Shown here piece after piece: positions 27,169-34,549 of a DNA stretch of 37,097 nt. Below the pieces are notes generated by a model that made no database searches, was not told the DNA's origin, and saw only the letters and a program-made list of their open reading frames with translations. How positions within the stretch are numbered: position 1 is the first letter of the stretch; every line of letters begins with the position of its first letter. The DNA is from Porticoccaceae bacterium (lineage in GTDB: Bacteria > Pseudomonadota > Gammaproteobacteria > Pseudomonadales > Porticoccaceae): NCBI GenBank assembly GCA_028280905.1, contig JANQKW010000323.1:1-37097 (forward strand). Reading direction: 5' to 3'. Made by a program: the position numbers and the translations under genes.

Positions 27169-27196
27169 CGTAGGGCTGTCCCTTGCTCATCTATAG

Positions 27197-27212
27197 GGGC
27201 GTCGGTACGCCC
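27197..27212. terminator. Hairpin between convergent DUF2149 and tlpA-like genes
   Basis: GGGCGT-CGGT-ACGCCC is a perfect 6-bp stem with a stable tetraloop, located in the 55-bp space between two converging genes. No T-run follows on the plus strand, so it may act only weakly or mainly protect mRNA ends. Confidence 0.4.
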
Positions 27213-27223
27213 GAATGCCTGTT

Positions 27224-27721
27224 TCACCCAGCTGGTGATTCGGGTAGGGGGCATAACTCCGGGAACAGCGTTTGTGCCTGTTCAAACTTCAGGTAGCCGC
27301 GCCAGGTTCCCAATAGCTGACCCTCCGGGCCGAGAATCAGCGTCCAGGGTGTGGCGGGAACCTCGCCGACCAGCTCAAGTAATGGTGGTGTGCCTCTGAC
27401 GGCGGGATAGGTGACTTTGGCGCGCCTCAGTTCTGGCTTGAGTTTTTGATCCGTTCCGTGAATACCAACCGACAGTGGCTGCAGCTGTTCGCTGCACTGT
27501 TCCTGGATTTGATTGAACACTTTCATCTGGCGATAGCACCAGGGGCAATCCGGTTCGAAGAAACTGAGTAATAGTACCTTGCCGCGAAAATCCGCCATGC
27601 TGATCATGGTTTTGTCGGTGAGGCTGGGCAATTGCAACTGATCCAGAGACGCAAAAGCCTGGGGTGTTAACCCCAGGCTTATAGCAATCAGCGCTAATGC
27701 GCGGAAGGTTGGGCGTATCAC
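27224..27721 (-). CDS. TlpA-like periplasmic thioredoxin
   Basis: This 165-residue protein has a signal peptide (about residues 1-25, ending AFAS) and a thioredoxin fold with the redox motif C59-P-W-C62 in FFEPDCPWCYRQM and the cis-proline region ATPWTLI. Its ATG overlaps the stop of the TonB receptor gene, so the two are translated together. The receptor has a CxxC pair in its plug that could be a substrate. A 10-bp hairpin lies inside its signal peptide code (27655-27680). Confidence 0.88.
   Translation of the reverse strand: MIRPTFRALALIAISLGLTPQAFASLDQLQLPSLTDKTMISMADFRGKVLLLSFFEPDCPWCYRQMKVFNQIQEQCSEQLQPLSVGIHGTDQKLKPELRRAKVTYPAVRGTPPLLELVGEVPATPWTLILGPEGQLLGTWRGYLKFEQAQTLFPELCPLPESPAG
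27655..27680 (-). other. Terminator-like hairpin inside the tlpA-like gene start
   Basis: AAGCCTGGGG and CCCCAGGCTT are perfect 10-bp arms with a 6-base loop. On the minus strand the stem is followed by TTG, so the T-run is TTTT in all. It lies about 40 bases after the ATG of the thioredoxin gene and just beyond the receptor gene, a place where it could lower read-through. Confidence 0.4.
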
Positions 27722-29820
27722 AGGTTAAACTTCACACCCACATAGGCTTCGCGTCCACGCATTGGCCCGTAGATGTAGGCCACGTCGTAGCCGCCATCCT
27801 CGAAGAACAGTGGGGTTTCCATATCTTCAACCTGGGTGTAGTCAAACAGGTTGCTGGCACCGGCATAAATCTCCCAGTTGTCGCCGATTTGCCGCGAAGC
27901 GCGCAGATCGACCGTCCAGAAAGATTCCGCATCCTGTGACATCGGATCAGTTCCCGCGGCATCGAACGTGGGAGCCCCAGGGGTGCCATATTCGGACAGA
28001 TCGCGGCTGCCGATCCAGGTCGCTGAGGTGTAAAGATCCCAGCCAGCCACATGCCAGTCCACGCCCAGCACAATGCGCTCCTCTACCGGTACCACACCGA
28101 AGGCCTGCTTGAATTCATCAGAGTAGTCGATACTTTCCGCGGTTGCGGTCAGGCTTAAATCGTCGTGCAGGCGGTAGGTCAGTGCAATATCAGCCACAAA
28201 AACATCAGCATCGTCATCCATCTGAGTCAGCAGAGGTACTCCGCCATCGGTTTCATCAAGCGCCGCCAGGTGTTCCACGTCGGTGTAGGCCAGCGAGGCG
28301 GTAGCAGAGAGGCGGTCACCGGCGAAGCTGAGTGCATAGTTCAAGGATTCGGAGCGCTCTACCTCGTCGATTTCAATGGCAAAGCCATCCCCGGCATCGA
28401 GAATGCCGTGATCACTTTCAAAGAAGGACAATGGTGCACGGTAACCGCGTCCGTAGGAGAACCGAGAAGTCCACTGGTCGTTGTGACTGTAGCGCATATC
28501 CAGACGTGGGGAGATGATGTTGTCATCGATCTCGGTGCCCGGTTTGCTGGGGTCGACAAAGTCGGCTTCAATTTGGTCGAAGCGCAACGCGAACGCTAGT
28601 TCCAGGTTCTCGTTAGGCGTCCAGGTGTCCTGAATGTAGAAACCCGTGGTGTCATAGTCAAAACTGTCTGACACATAGTCGGGGCTGTCAGCGTTGGTTT
28701 CAGAGCGCAGTTCTTCGAGCCGCACATCGGCACCGAAAGTGAGCAGGTGGTCGGCATTCAGTGCCCAGTTCACGCGGGCATCACCGAAAGTCATATCGTT
28801 ATCCGCGTCGTAGATAAATCCCTCGTAGAAGGATTCCTGAGTATGCTCGTTATGAGAAACGGAGACCTGTAGATTGAGGTCGCCACTGAAATCGTGCAGC
28901 CAGCTCAAGTAGACTTCATCGCGTTCCGATTCAATCCACTCCGCGGTTTCCCAGGGGCGACCGATATACTGATTGCGCACGTCATCACCCACGAACAGGC
29001 TGGGGGATTCAAAGTCGGGGTCGGCATTGAAGCTGGCTTCTGCCTCACTGATATCCGAGCCGTCGGGGCCGCCAAAGATTTCAGATTCGGTGTGATTGAA
29101 GCGCACACGCAGATTGTCGCTAGTCCAAAAGTCCTGTGAAAGGTAGGCGGTGAAAGAGCGGTTCTCCAGAAGCGGGTTTTCACTGACGCCGTTATTGTCG
29201 CCGTCGTACTCATCGCGGTCGTCATACTGGCCGATCAGTGTAATCCGGGTGGTACCATCATTAGCCAGGCCGGTGGCCACCACGCTAGCTTTTCTATAGC
29301 CGTTTTCACCGCCGGACAGATCGATCTCAACGCCATTCTCTGTCGCTTCCTTGGTGACCAGGTTGATTGTGCCGCCAATTGCCTCCGGCGCAATCAGCGA
29401 GGCCCCGGCACCCCGGGCTATTTCGATATTGCTGATACCGGCAGACGCCGCTGCATCAAGGCCGTAGAAGCCGGACATCATGGTGTAGGTAGGAATGCCG
29501 TCCACCAGGATAGTGGTATGTTCGCCGCGCAGGCCGTTAAGCATAACCCGCTTCACGCCGCACATAGAGCACTCGTTATTGACGCGCACTCCCGGAGATT
29601 CGGCGATAGCTTCGGTCAGGTTGGCAGCGTTCATCTGTTCGATGGAAGCGTTGCTGATCACCTCGGTTTTCTGGATGACGTCTTTCAACATGCCGGCCTG
29701 GTAGAGCCGCTCGCGTACGCCAGTTACCGTTATCTCTTCCGTGATTTGCTTTTCTTCTGCCCAGTTGTTGTGAACGGGGAGAGCGGCTAACACAGCAGTG
29801 GCTAGCAATAGTCGTTTCAT
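27718..29820 (-). CDS. TonB-dependent receptor under probable Fur control
   Basis: This 700-residue receptor has a signal peptide (about 1-20), a TonB box (EEITVTGVRE, about 28-37), a plug domain (VMLNGLRGEHTTILVDGIP; IEIARGAGASLIAPEAIGG) and a barrel ending in the aromatic pattern YVGVKFNL. The plug contains C84-S-M-C87, an unusual CxxC pair. A near-perfect Fur box lies about 34 bp upstream. It is co-transcribed with a thioredoxin-like gene and convergent to the CobN unit. Iron, heme or corrinoid uptake are all possible; Fur control favours an iron compound. Confidence 0.92.
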   Translation of the reverse strand: MKRLLLATAVLAALPVHNNWAEEKQITEEITVTGVRERLYQAGMLKDVIQKTEVISNASIEQMNAANLTEAIAESPGVRVNNECSMCGVKRVMLNGLRGEHTTILVDGIPTYTMMSGFYGLDAAASAGISNIEIARGAGASLIAPEAIGGTINLVTKEATENGVEIDLSGGENGYRKASVVATGLANDGTTRITLIGQYDDRDEYDGDNNGVSENPLLENRSFTAYLSQDFWTSDNLRVRFNHTESEIFGGPDGSDISEAEASFNADPDFESPSLFVGDDVRNQYIGRPWETAEWIESERDEVYLSWLHDFSGDLNLQVSVSHNEHTQESFYEGFIYDADNDMTFGDARVNWALNADHLLTFGADVRLEELRSETNADSPDYVSDSFDYDTTGFYIQDTWTPNENLELAFALRFDQIEADFVDPSKPGTEIDDNIISPRLDMRYSHNDQWTSRFSYGRGYRAPLSFFESDHGILDAGDGFAIEIDEVERSESLNYALSFAGDRLSATASLAYTDVEHLAALDETDGGVPLLTQMDDDADVFVADIALTYRLHDDLSLTATAESIDYSDEFKQAFGVVPVEERIVLGVDWHVAGWDLYTSATWIGSRDLSEYGTPGAPTFDAAGTDPMSQDAESFWTVDLRASRQIGDNWEIYAGASNLFDYTQVEDMETPLFFEDGGYDVAYIYGPMRGREAYVGVKFNL

Positions 29821-29853
29821 CTTGGATTCCCTCTCTAAAAAGTTAGGTGCGAA

Positions 29854-29868
29854 TGATAATAAGTATCA
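29854..29868. promoter_or_regulatory. Fur box upstream of the TonB receptor
   Basis: TGATAATAAGTATCA differs at one base from the 7-1-7 Fur consensus TGATAATNATTATCA. It lies 34 bp before the receptor ATG, where bound Fur would block the promoter under iron-replete conditions. Confidence 0.75.
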
Positions 29869-30255
29869 TATGCAAAAGCAATTGATTGAGATCAATAACA
29901 CACTTGCGACACTCTGTTCATAGGTGGAGCAGCAGGAGGGCTATGTCAGGTCGATGGGTTCCGCGCATTGATTTCAGGTATTGAGCATGTGGATAACATA
30001 CAGACAGGAAGTTAGGCCATGAAAGGCAATAGCAAAGCCATTGATGCATTGAACATGCTGTGCGCCGATTTAACTGCTAGTTTACCATTCGCCAAAAGGG
30101 TGTTTCCGGTATCGGCACATCCAGAAAATTTCACAGTGGCTCCCGCCTGCCCCTGAACCAGCGATCGGGCCGGGCCAAAGGCGTCGTCGATACCGTTCCA
30201 AGGTTCTGATTCTTCGAATTCTTTGATCAGCTCCTACAGCGAGGATGGGGCGTCT
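29869..30255. other. Debris region between the TonB receptor and the GST fragment
   Basis: No intact gene is seen. It contains a bacterioferritin-like start (30019-30156). On the minus strand about 30070-30240 is open in one frame without a start, but it matches no family I know. Confidence 0.5.
30019..30156 (+). pseudogene. Bacterioferritin-like N-terminal fragment
   Basis: The frame starts MKGNSKAIDALNMLCADLTA after AGGAAG (nine bases upstream). It resembles the N-terminus of bacterioferritin (MKG-x-x-K-x-I-x-x-LN-x-x-L-x-x-x-LTA). After about 20 residues the likeness stops and the frame ends at residue 45, so the ferroxidase ligands and heme site are missing. It is probably a deletion remnant. 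The match is short, so confidence is modest. Confidence 0.4.
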
Positions 30256-30444
30256 TCAGCTTGTTCTTTGCTGGTCGAAAAAGTGGCCGACTGCAGGGAT
30301 GATTTCATTAGTGTTAACAAGCCCTAGGTATCGATAGCTACTAACCGCTGCTGTTTCGATAAAGTCGTAATGAATTCCGGCTTCTTTCAAGCGGATTTGG
30401 AAGTGTCGAACATAAGGTGAGCTGTAACTTCCGTAAAGTTTCAT
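30256..30444 (-). pseudogene. Truncated glutathione S-transferase gene
   Basis: The minus-strand frame begins MKLYGSYSSPYVRHFQIRLK, the thioredoxin-fold start of bacterial glutathione S-transferases, including the usual SPYVR site. Similarity ends near residue 35 (HYDFIETA). The frame then crosses a MITE end (30307-30326) and stops after unrelated residues, leaving 62 of about 200. Insertion and deletion at the MITE explain the loss. Confidence 0.65.
30307..30326. repeat. Solitary end of the MITE family
   Basis: ATTAGTGTTAACAAGCCCTA differs at one base from the right end of the complete element at 12055-12087, including the terminal TA. No partner end is found within several hundred bases, so this is half of a deleted copy, lodged in the glutathione S-transferase gene. 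Confidence 0.75.
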
Positions 30445-30870
30445 CGTGGGTTAAGTAAGTCTGTTGTGTCGAGCGGTTTAGGGTACACATTAAGTTACTG
30501 GATGGAAAAACGTCATTTTACCTGATCTCTTCTAGTTGTTGAAAATGGTGTCTTCCATGCCGTTAGTATTTTTATTATGTTGTAACTCTTTGAAAATCAA
30601 TATAAAAATTGTTTTTCGTAATAGAGAAGAGTGATTTTGTTCGTAAGAACAGCCCCTAAGCGACGCCAGGCTCGAGTGCCGCTTGGGCTTGAATCAGGCG
30701 CAAGGGTGCAACTATCGTTCCCTCACGGTACTATATCCATAGCTGTTGACACGCACTCGGAACTGGGGCGGTGGTCGTACTTGTCTCCCACGGTTAGGGC
30801 GGCCCGCCAACAGAACAACAAGATGTCAAAAACAAGGCAGCCCGCTGATTAGATTGATGAGGAAGATAAT
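30445..30870. other. Intergenic region before the WS/DGAT gene
   Basis: About 425 bp without a convincing gene. It is AT-rich near 30560-30630. A plus-strand frame from 30631 lacks any family features. GAGGAAG (ending seven bases before 30871) is the ribosome binding site of the next gene. No clear sigma70 promoter was found. Confidence 0.5.
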
Positions 30871-32373
30871 ATGAGACAACTAGGGGTAAGCGACGCAAAC
30901 TTCATTTTCACCGAGTCTACCAATGCGCCGCAGCATATAGGTTCGCTTTCTATCTATGACCCCGGCACAACGCCGCAAAAGTTTGTGCGTTTTAAGGACA
31001 TCCTGCGCCAGTTTGAAACTCGCATCGGCAAAATACCCGCCTACAGGGCCAGGCTGGCAAAAGCCCCGTTTAATGTGGATTTTCCGTTTTGGGTTGACGA
31101 TCCGAATTTCGATCTTGAATATCATGTTCGCCATATTGCTTTGCCGAAACCAGGTGATTGGCGTCAGCTCTGTATTCAGGTGGCGCGCCTTCATTCCAGG
31201 CCTATGGATATGAGCCGTCCTCTGTGGGACTGTTACGTGATAGAGGGGCTGGATAATATCAAGGGTTTGCCCCCGGGCTGTTTTGCGATCTACTCGAAGA
31301 TTCACCATGCGGTTGTTGATGGGATGGGGGGCGAGCACATTTACGGATCGATTCACGACCTTGAACCCACAGTTCCGGGGGGTGAATACGGCAGTGAGGT
31401 TATTGAGTTTGAAGATGAGGGTGACCCCAGCCTTTTAACAATCGTAACAACTGCGGTCAACAACTGGTTGAAGGAGCCCGCCAATACCGTTCGCCGGGGC
31501 AGGGAGATTATCCCGGCTATTTACAAGGGATTGCAATATAGGCTGGAACATGGGTTTGGTTTGTCAAGCAAACCGGAAACCCGTTTTGATGACCTAATTA
31601 GCGCCCACCGCGTTTTTGGCGCCCAGCGATTTTCGTTCAGCGATATCAAGGCTATCCGAAATGCGGTGCCCGGCACCACAGTTAACGATGTTGCCATTGC
31701 GATCATCTCCCAGGCAGTTCGACGATACTTGGCCGATAAAGGGGAATTGCCGGAGCAATCGATAAAAAGCTGGATGCCGATCAGTTTGCGAGATATCTCT
31801 GTCGCCGGCGAGGGCGGCAACGTTGTGTCAATCACGGCGCTGGATATACATACCAATCTGGAAAGCGCCCTTGAAACCCTTAGGAAGGTCCACGCAACTA
31901 CCCAGGACACCAAAGATTATCGCAACGCCGTGGGTGCGGACGTGTTGGTGGAGATGGCGGAAACCATGCCGGCCGCGTTGCAGGCCCTATCGGGGCGAAC
32001 CACGGCGTTGGCGGCACGGTTTGGCAGAAAGGCGCTGCCTGCCAGCTTGACTATCAGCAATGTGCCGGGACCGCAGGTTCCGCTATATTTCGCCGGCTCA
32101 AAATTGGTTCGCTTTTACAATATTGGCGTGCTGCAGCATGGCATGGGCCTGTTTATGGGCGTCACCAGCTATGTGGGAGAATTGGTGATTACTTTCCTGG
32201 CTTGCCGCGACCAAATGCCTGACCCGGAGTTTTACGAGCAGTGTATTCGGGATTCGTTTGATGCGTTTATGGGCGAAGTAAACGCGCTGTCGAAACCAAA
32301 AGCCAAACCTGCGCCAAGGCCAAAGCGAAAACCAAAAGCCAGGCAGGCTAGCAGCAAGGCTGTCAAAGCCTGA
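30871..32373 (+). CDS. Wax ester synthase / diacylglycerol acyltransferase (WS/DGAT)
   Basis: These enzymes move acyl groups from acyl-CoA to fatty alcohols or diacylglycerol, making storage lipid at the inner membrane. The 500-residue protein has the active-site motif HHxxxDG as KIHHAVVDGMGG (about residues 145-156) and the family motifs SNVPGP and NIGVLQHG in the second half. The ATG follows GAGGAAG. A C-terminal tail of about 30 residues rich in Lys, Pro and Ala (KPKAKPAPRPKRKPKARQ) extends beyond the usual end and could bind membrane or nucleic acid. It lies next to tadA, ahead of the backbone block. Confidence 0.93.
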   Translation: MRQLGVSDANFIFTESTNAPQHIGSLSIYDPGTTPQKFVRFKDILRQFETRIGKIPAYRARLAKAPFNVDFPFWVDDPNFDLEYHVRHIALPKPGDWRQLCIQVARLHSRPMDMSRPLWDCYVIEGLDNIKGLPPGCFAIYSKIHHAVVDGMGGEHIYGSIHDLEPTVPGGEYGSEVIEFEDEGDPSLLTIVTTAVNNWLKEPANTVRRGREIIPAIYKGLQYRLEHGFGLSSKPETRFDDLISAHRVFGAQRFSFSDIKAIRNAVPGTTVNDVAIAIISQAVRRYLADKGELPEQSIKSWMPISLRDISVAGEGGNVVSITALDIHTNLESALETLRKVHATTQDTKDYRNAVGADVLVEMAETMPAALQALSGRTTALAARFGRKALPASLTISNVPGPQVPLYFAGSKLVRFYNIGVLQHGMGLFMGVTSYVGELVITFLACRDQMPDPEFYEQCIRDSFDAFMGEVNALSKPKAKPAPRPKRKPKARQASSKAVKA

Positions 32374-32402
32374 TATCGAGTGGTGATGGCCGGGTGCCTT
32401 TG

Positions 32403-32861
32403 ATGGGTGAGACACCCAGAGACAGGGATTTTATGCAGCGGGCGCTGGCGCTGGCCCGGCGCGCGGGCGAAGCCGATGAAGTACCGGTAGGGGCGTTGCT
32501 GGTAAAAGACGGCGCAATAATCGCCGAAGGCTGGAACCGGCCGATCAGCAATGCTGATCCGACCGCCCATGCTGAAATTGTCGTCCTGAGAGACGCCGCT
32601 GCAAAGCTGAACAACTACCGCCTGCCGCGCACCACGCTTTATGTGACCATCGAACCCTGCACCATGTGTGTGGGCGCGATGCTGCACGCGAGGGTCGAGC
32701 GACTGGTTTTCGGCGCCCCGGAGCCTCGCGCCGGTGCCGTAGTCAGCCAGTTCCGACTGCTCGATGGGAACCACTATAACCACAGTATGCAATGGGACGG
32801 AGGCGTGCTGGAGCAACCCTGCGCCGAATTGCTCAAGGCGTTTTTTCAAGCAAGAAGGTGA
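32403..32861 (+). CDS. tadA: tRNA-specific adenosine deaminase
   Basis: TadA converts the wobble adenosine of tRNA-Arg(ACG) to inosine. The zinc and catalytic motifs are PTAHAEIV (HAE) and PCTMCVGA (PCxxC), in the usual order and spacing. From the ATG at 32403 it has 152 residues; an in-frame GTG at 32394 would add three. The gene starts about 30 bases after the WS/DGAT stop and converges on mltF across a long hairpin. Confidence 0.95.
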   Translation: MGETPRDRDFMQRALALARRAGEADEVPVGALLVKDGAIIAEGWNRPISNADPTAHAEIVVLRDAAAKLNNYRLPRTTLYVTIEPCTMCVGAMLHARVERLVFGAPEPRAGAVVSQFRLLDGNHYNHSMQWDGGVLEQPCAELLKAFFQARR

Positions 32862-32862
32862 G

Positions 32863-32918
32863 ACGAGAGATGTGAGATGAGAGACGTGTTGTTCCATCTC
32901 TCATCTTACATCTCACGT
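32863..32918. terminator. Long hairpin between tadA and mltF
   Basis: ACGAGAGATGTGAGATGAGAGA (split arms 32863-32884 and 32897-32918) pair at 20 of 22 positions over a 12-base loop. It directly follows the tadA stop and lies just before the mltF stop on the other strand, a suitable place for a two-way terminator. The arms consist of GAGATG-type short repeats, so it may be a dispersed repeat. Confidence 0.6.
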
Positions 32919-32921
32919 AAC

Positions 32922-34388
32922 CTACAGCGGCCGCAACGCGTCCGGCGCCCAGCTCGAGGAGGGCATTTTCGGCGGTTGCTCGCGCTCTTTGCGGCGCTGC
33001 ATTTCAAGGGTGTTCCAGTGCAGGATACTTTGAAAGTGGCGGATATTCTGAACATACTGCACGGGTTCCTTGCCGCGGGCAAAGCCGTGTTTTACCGTGC
33101 TGTAGTACTTTTTCTGTTGCAACAAGGGTAAAAACTCCTTCACGTCATCCCACAGATGGGGGTCGCGACCGGCGCGGTCCGTCAACACCCGCGCGTCTTC
33201 CAAATGACCCTTGCCGACATTGTAGGCGGCAAGCGCCATCCAGGTTCTGTCCGGTTCGACAATGTCGTCGGGAATTCTGCGTTTGGTTTTTAAGAAATAC
33301 TTAGCGCCCCCGTCGAGGCTCTGAACCGGATCAAGGCGGTTTTTCACACCCATCTCTTTTGCGGTGGTTAGGGTCAGCATCATCAGACCGCGCACGCCGG
33401 TGGGCGACCTGGCTTTCGGGTTCCAGTGTGACTCCTGGTACGCAATGGCCGCCAACAAGTGCCAGTCCATGTCAACATTGTCCGCCACCTCTTTAAACTG
33501 CGGCTCGAATGCGGGCAGGCGGGAGGCGATGCGTTTAATGAACAACTGCGAACCGCCGATACTGAAGTTGTCGGTATGGTCAAAAAACTGTTTGCTCAGC
33601 TTTTCCAACTGGCCGCTGCTCTGATAATCGCTCAAAAACCGATTCGCCGCGTCCACCAGTGTGCTGTCCCCAAAATTTGGAAATGCCCAGGCGATCGGCT
33701 GGGGTTCGGTCAAGTCAAAAGCCGCCCGGGCCTTCGGGTAGAGTCCGCGATCGATTGCATAGGCGTTCGAATCCACCACCGTAAAGTTGATTTCGTCCCG
33801 ATGCACCATTTCCATCAACTCAAGCATGTCCGCATCGCCGCGTTCCTCCCACTGCAGCGACGGATGGCTCTGCTTTGCCGTTTTAAGTCGCTCCGAATGC
33901 GAGCTGTTGGCCAATACCACCAGCCTGCCATCCTCTGGCAGATCTTCCAGCTTACGGGGCCGTTTGGTGCCGATTCGGTAGATTAACTTCTGGGTGACAT
34001 GACTATAGGGGGTACTGAACCTGACACGCTGCTGACGCGCTGGCGTAATGGTCAATCCGGCGCTGGCAAAGTCGGCCTTGGGCCCACCTATGGTAACCAG
34101 CAGCGCGCCGAGAGATTCCATCACGCTGACTTTCAGGGTTACTCCCAGGCTATCCGCGAAGGCCTTGACCAGCAGGTAGTCGAAGCCGTTTGGCCCTTTG
34201 GCATCCTCGAAATAGGTGGTCGACCCTTCAAAAGTGGCGACCCGCAGTTCGCCGCGCGCCAATATGCTTTCCAGCGTGGTGGGCGCTCTGCTGTTAGTCA
34301 GTAGCAGGGATATGGCGAGGACTAGAGTGCCAAAGATAATCCGCTTGGTGGTTTTTCTTAACCTAACCTGGAACCTGAGTCTCCGCAT
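32922..34388 (-). CDS. mltF: Membrane-bound lytic transglycosylase F
   Basis: MltF cleaves peptidoglycan glycan strands from the outer membrane's inner face. The 488-residue protein has an N-terminal signal/anchor (IIFGTLVLAISLLLT), a substrate-binding-protein-like domain (about 40-270; LRVATFEGSTTYFED) and a C-terminal SLT domain with the catalytic Glu in AYQESHWNPKARSPTGVRGLMMLT and the later AAYNVGKGHLEDAR motif. It is divergent from purL, as in Pseudomonas and relatives. Confidence 0.96.
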   Translation of the reverse strand: MRRLRFQVRLRKTTKRIIFGTLVLAISLLLTNSRAPTTLESILARGELRVATFEGSTTYFEDAKGPNGFDYLLVKAFADSLGVTLKVSVMESLGALLVTIGGPKADFASAGLTITPARQQRVRFSTPYSHVTQKLIYRIGTKRPRKLEDLPEDGRLVVLANSSHSERLKTAKQSHPSLQWEERGDADMLELMEMVHRDEINFTVVDSNAYAIDRGLYPKARAAFDLTEPQPIAWAFPNFGDSTLVDAANRFLSDYQSSGQLEKLSKQFFDHTDNFSIGGSQLFIKRIASRLPAFEPQFKEVADNVDMDWHLLAAIAYQESHWNPKARSPTGVRGLMMLTLTTAKEMGVKNRLDPVQSLDGGAKYFLKTKRRIPDDIVEPDRTWMALAAYNVGKGHLEDARVLTDRAGRDPHLWDDVKEFLPLLQQKKYYSTVKHGFARGKEPVQYVQNIRHFQSILHWNTLEMQRRKEREQPPKMPSSSWAPDALRPL

Positions 34389-34468
34389 ACCTTACCGCGT
34401 TTAGGGATAGAGGCCCATAGGTTAGAGAGAGAACAGGTGTTGATCAACCATTTTTAGTGATTACCGGA

Positions 34469-34497
34469 CTGACGTTGGCGTCTGCTTAACGTACAAT
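34469..34497 (+). promoter_or_regulatory. Putative sigma70 promoter of purL
   Basis: CTGACG (34469-34474) and TACAAT (34492-34497) are separated by 17 bp and lie about 50 bases before the purL ATG. Matches are 4/6 and 5/6. Confidence 0.55.
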
Positions 34498-34549
34498 ATC
34501 GCCATTCGTTACCCGCTCACTTACCGACGCTATTTTAGAGATTCTCCGC

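Noticed and set aside
30631..30852. 73-codon frame before the WS/DGAT gene
   Set aside because: It begins without a ribosome binding site, has no family features and its composition looks non-coding.
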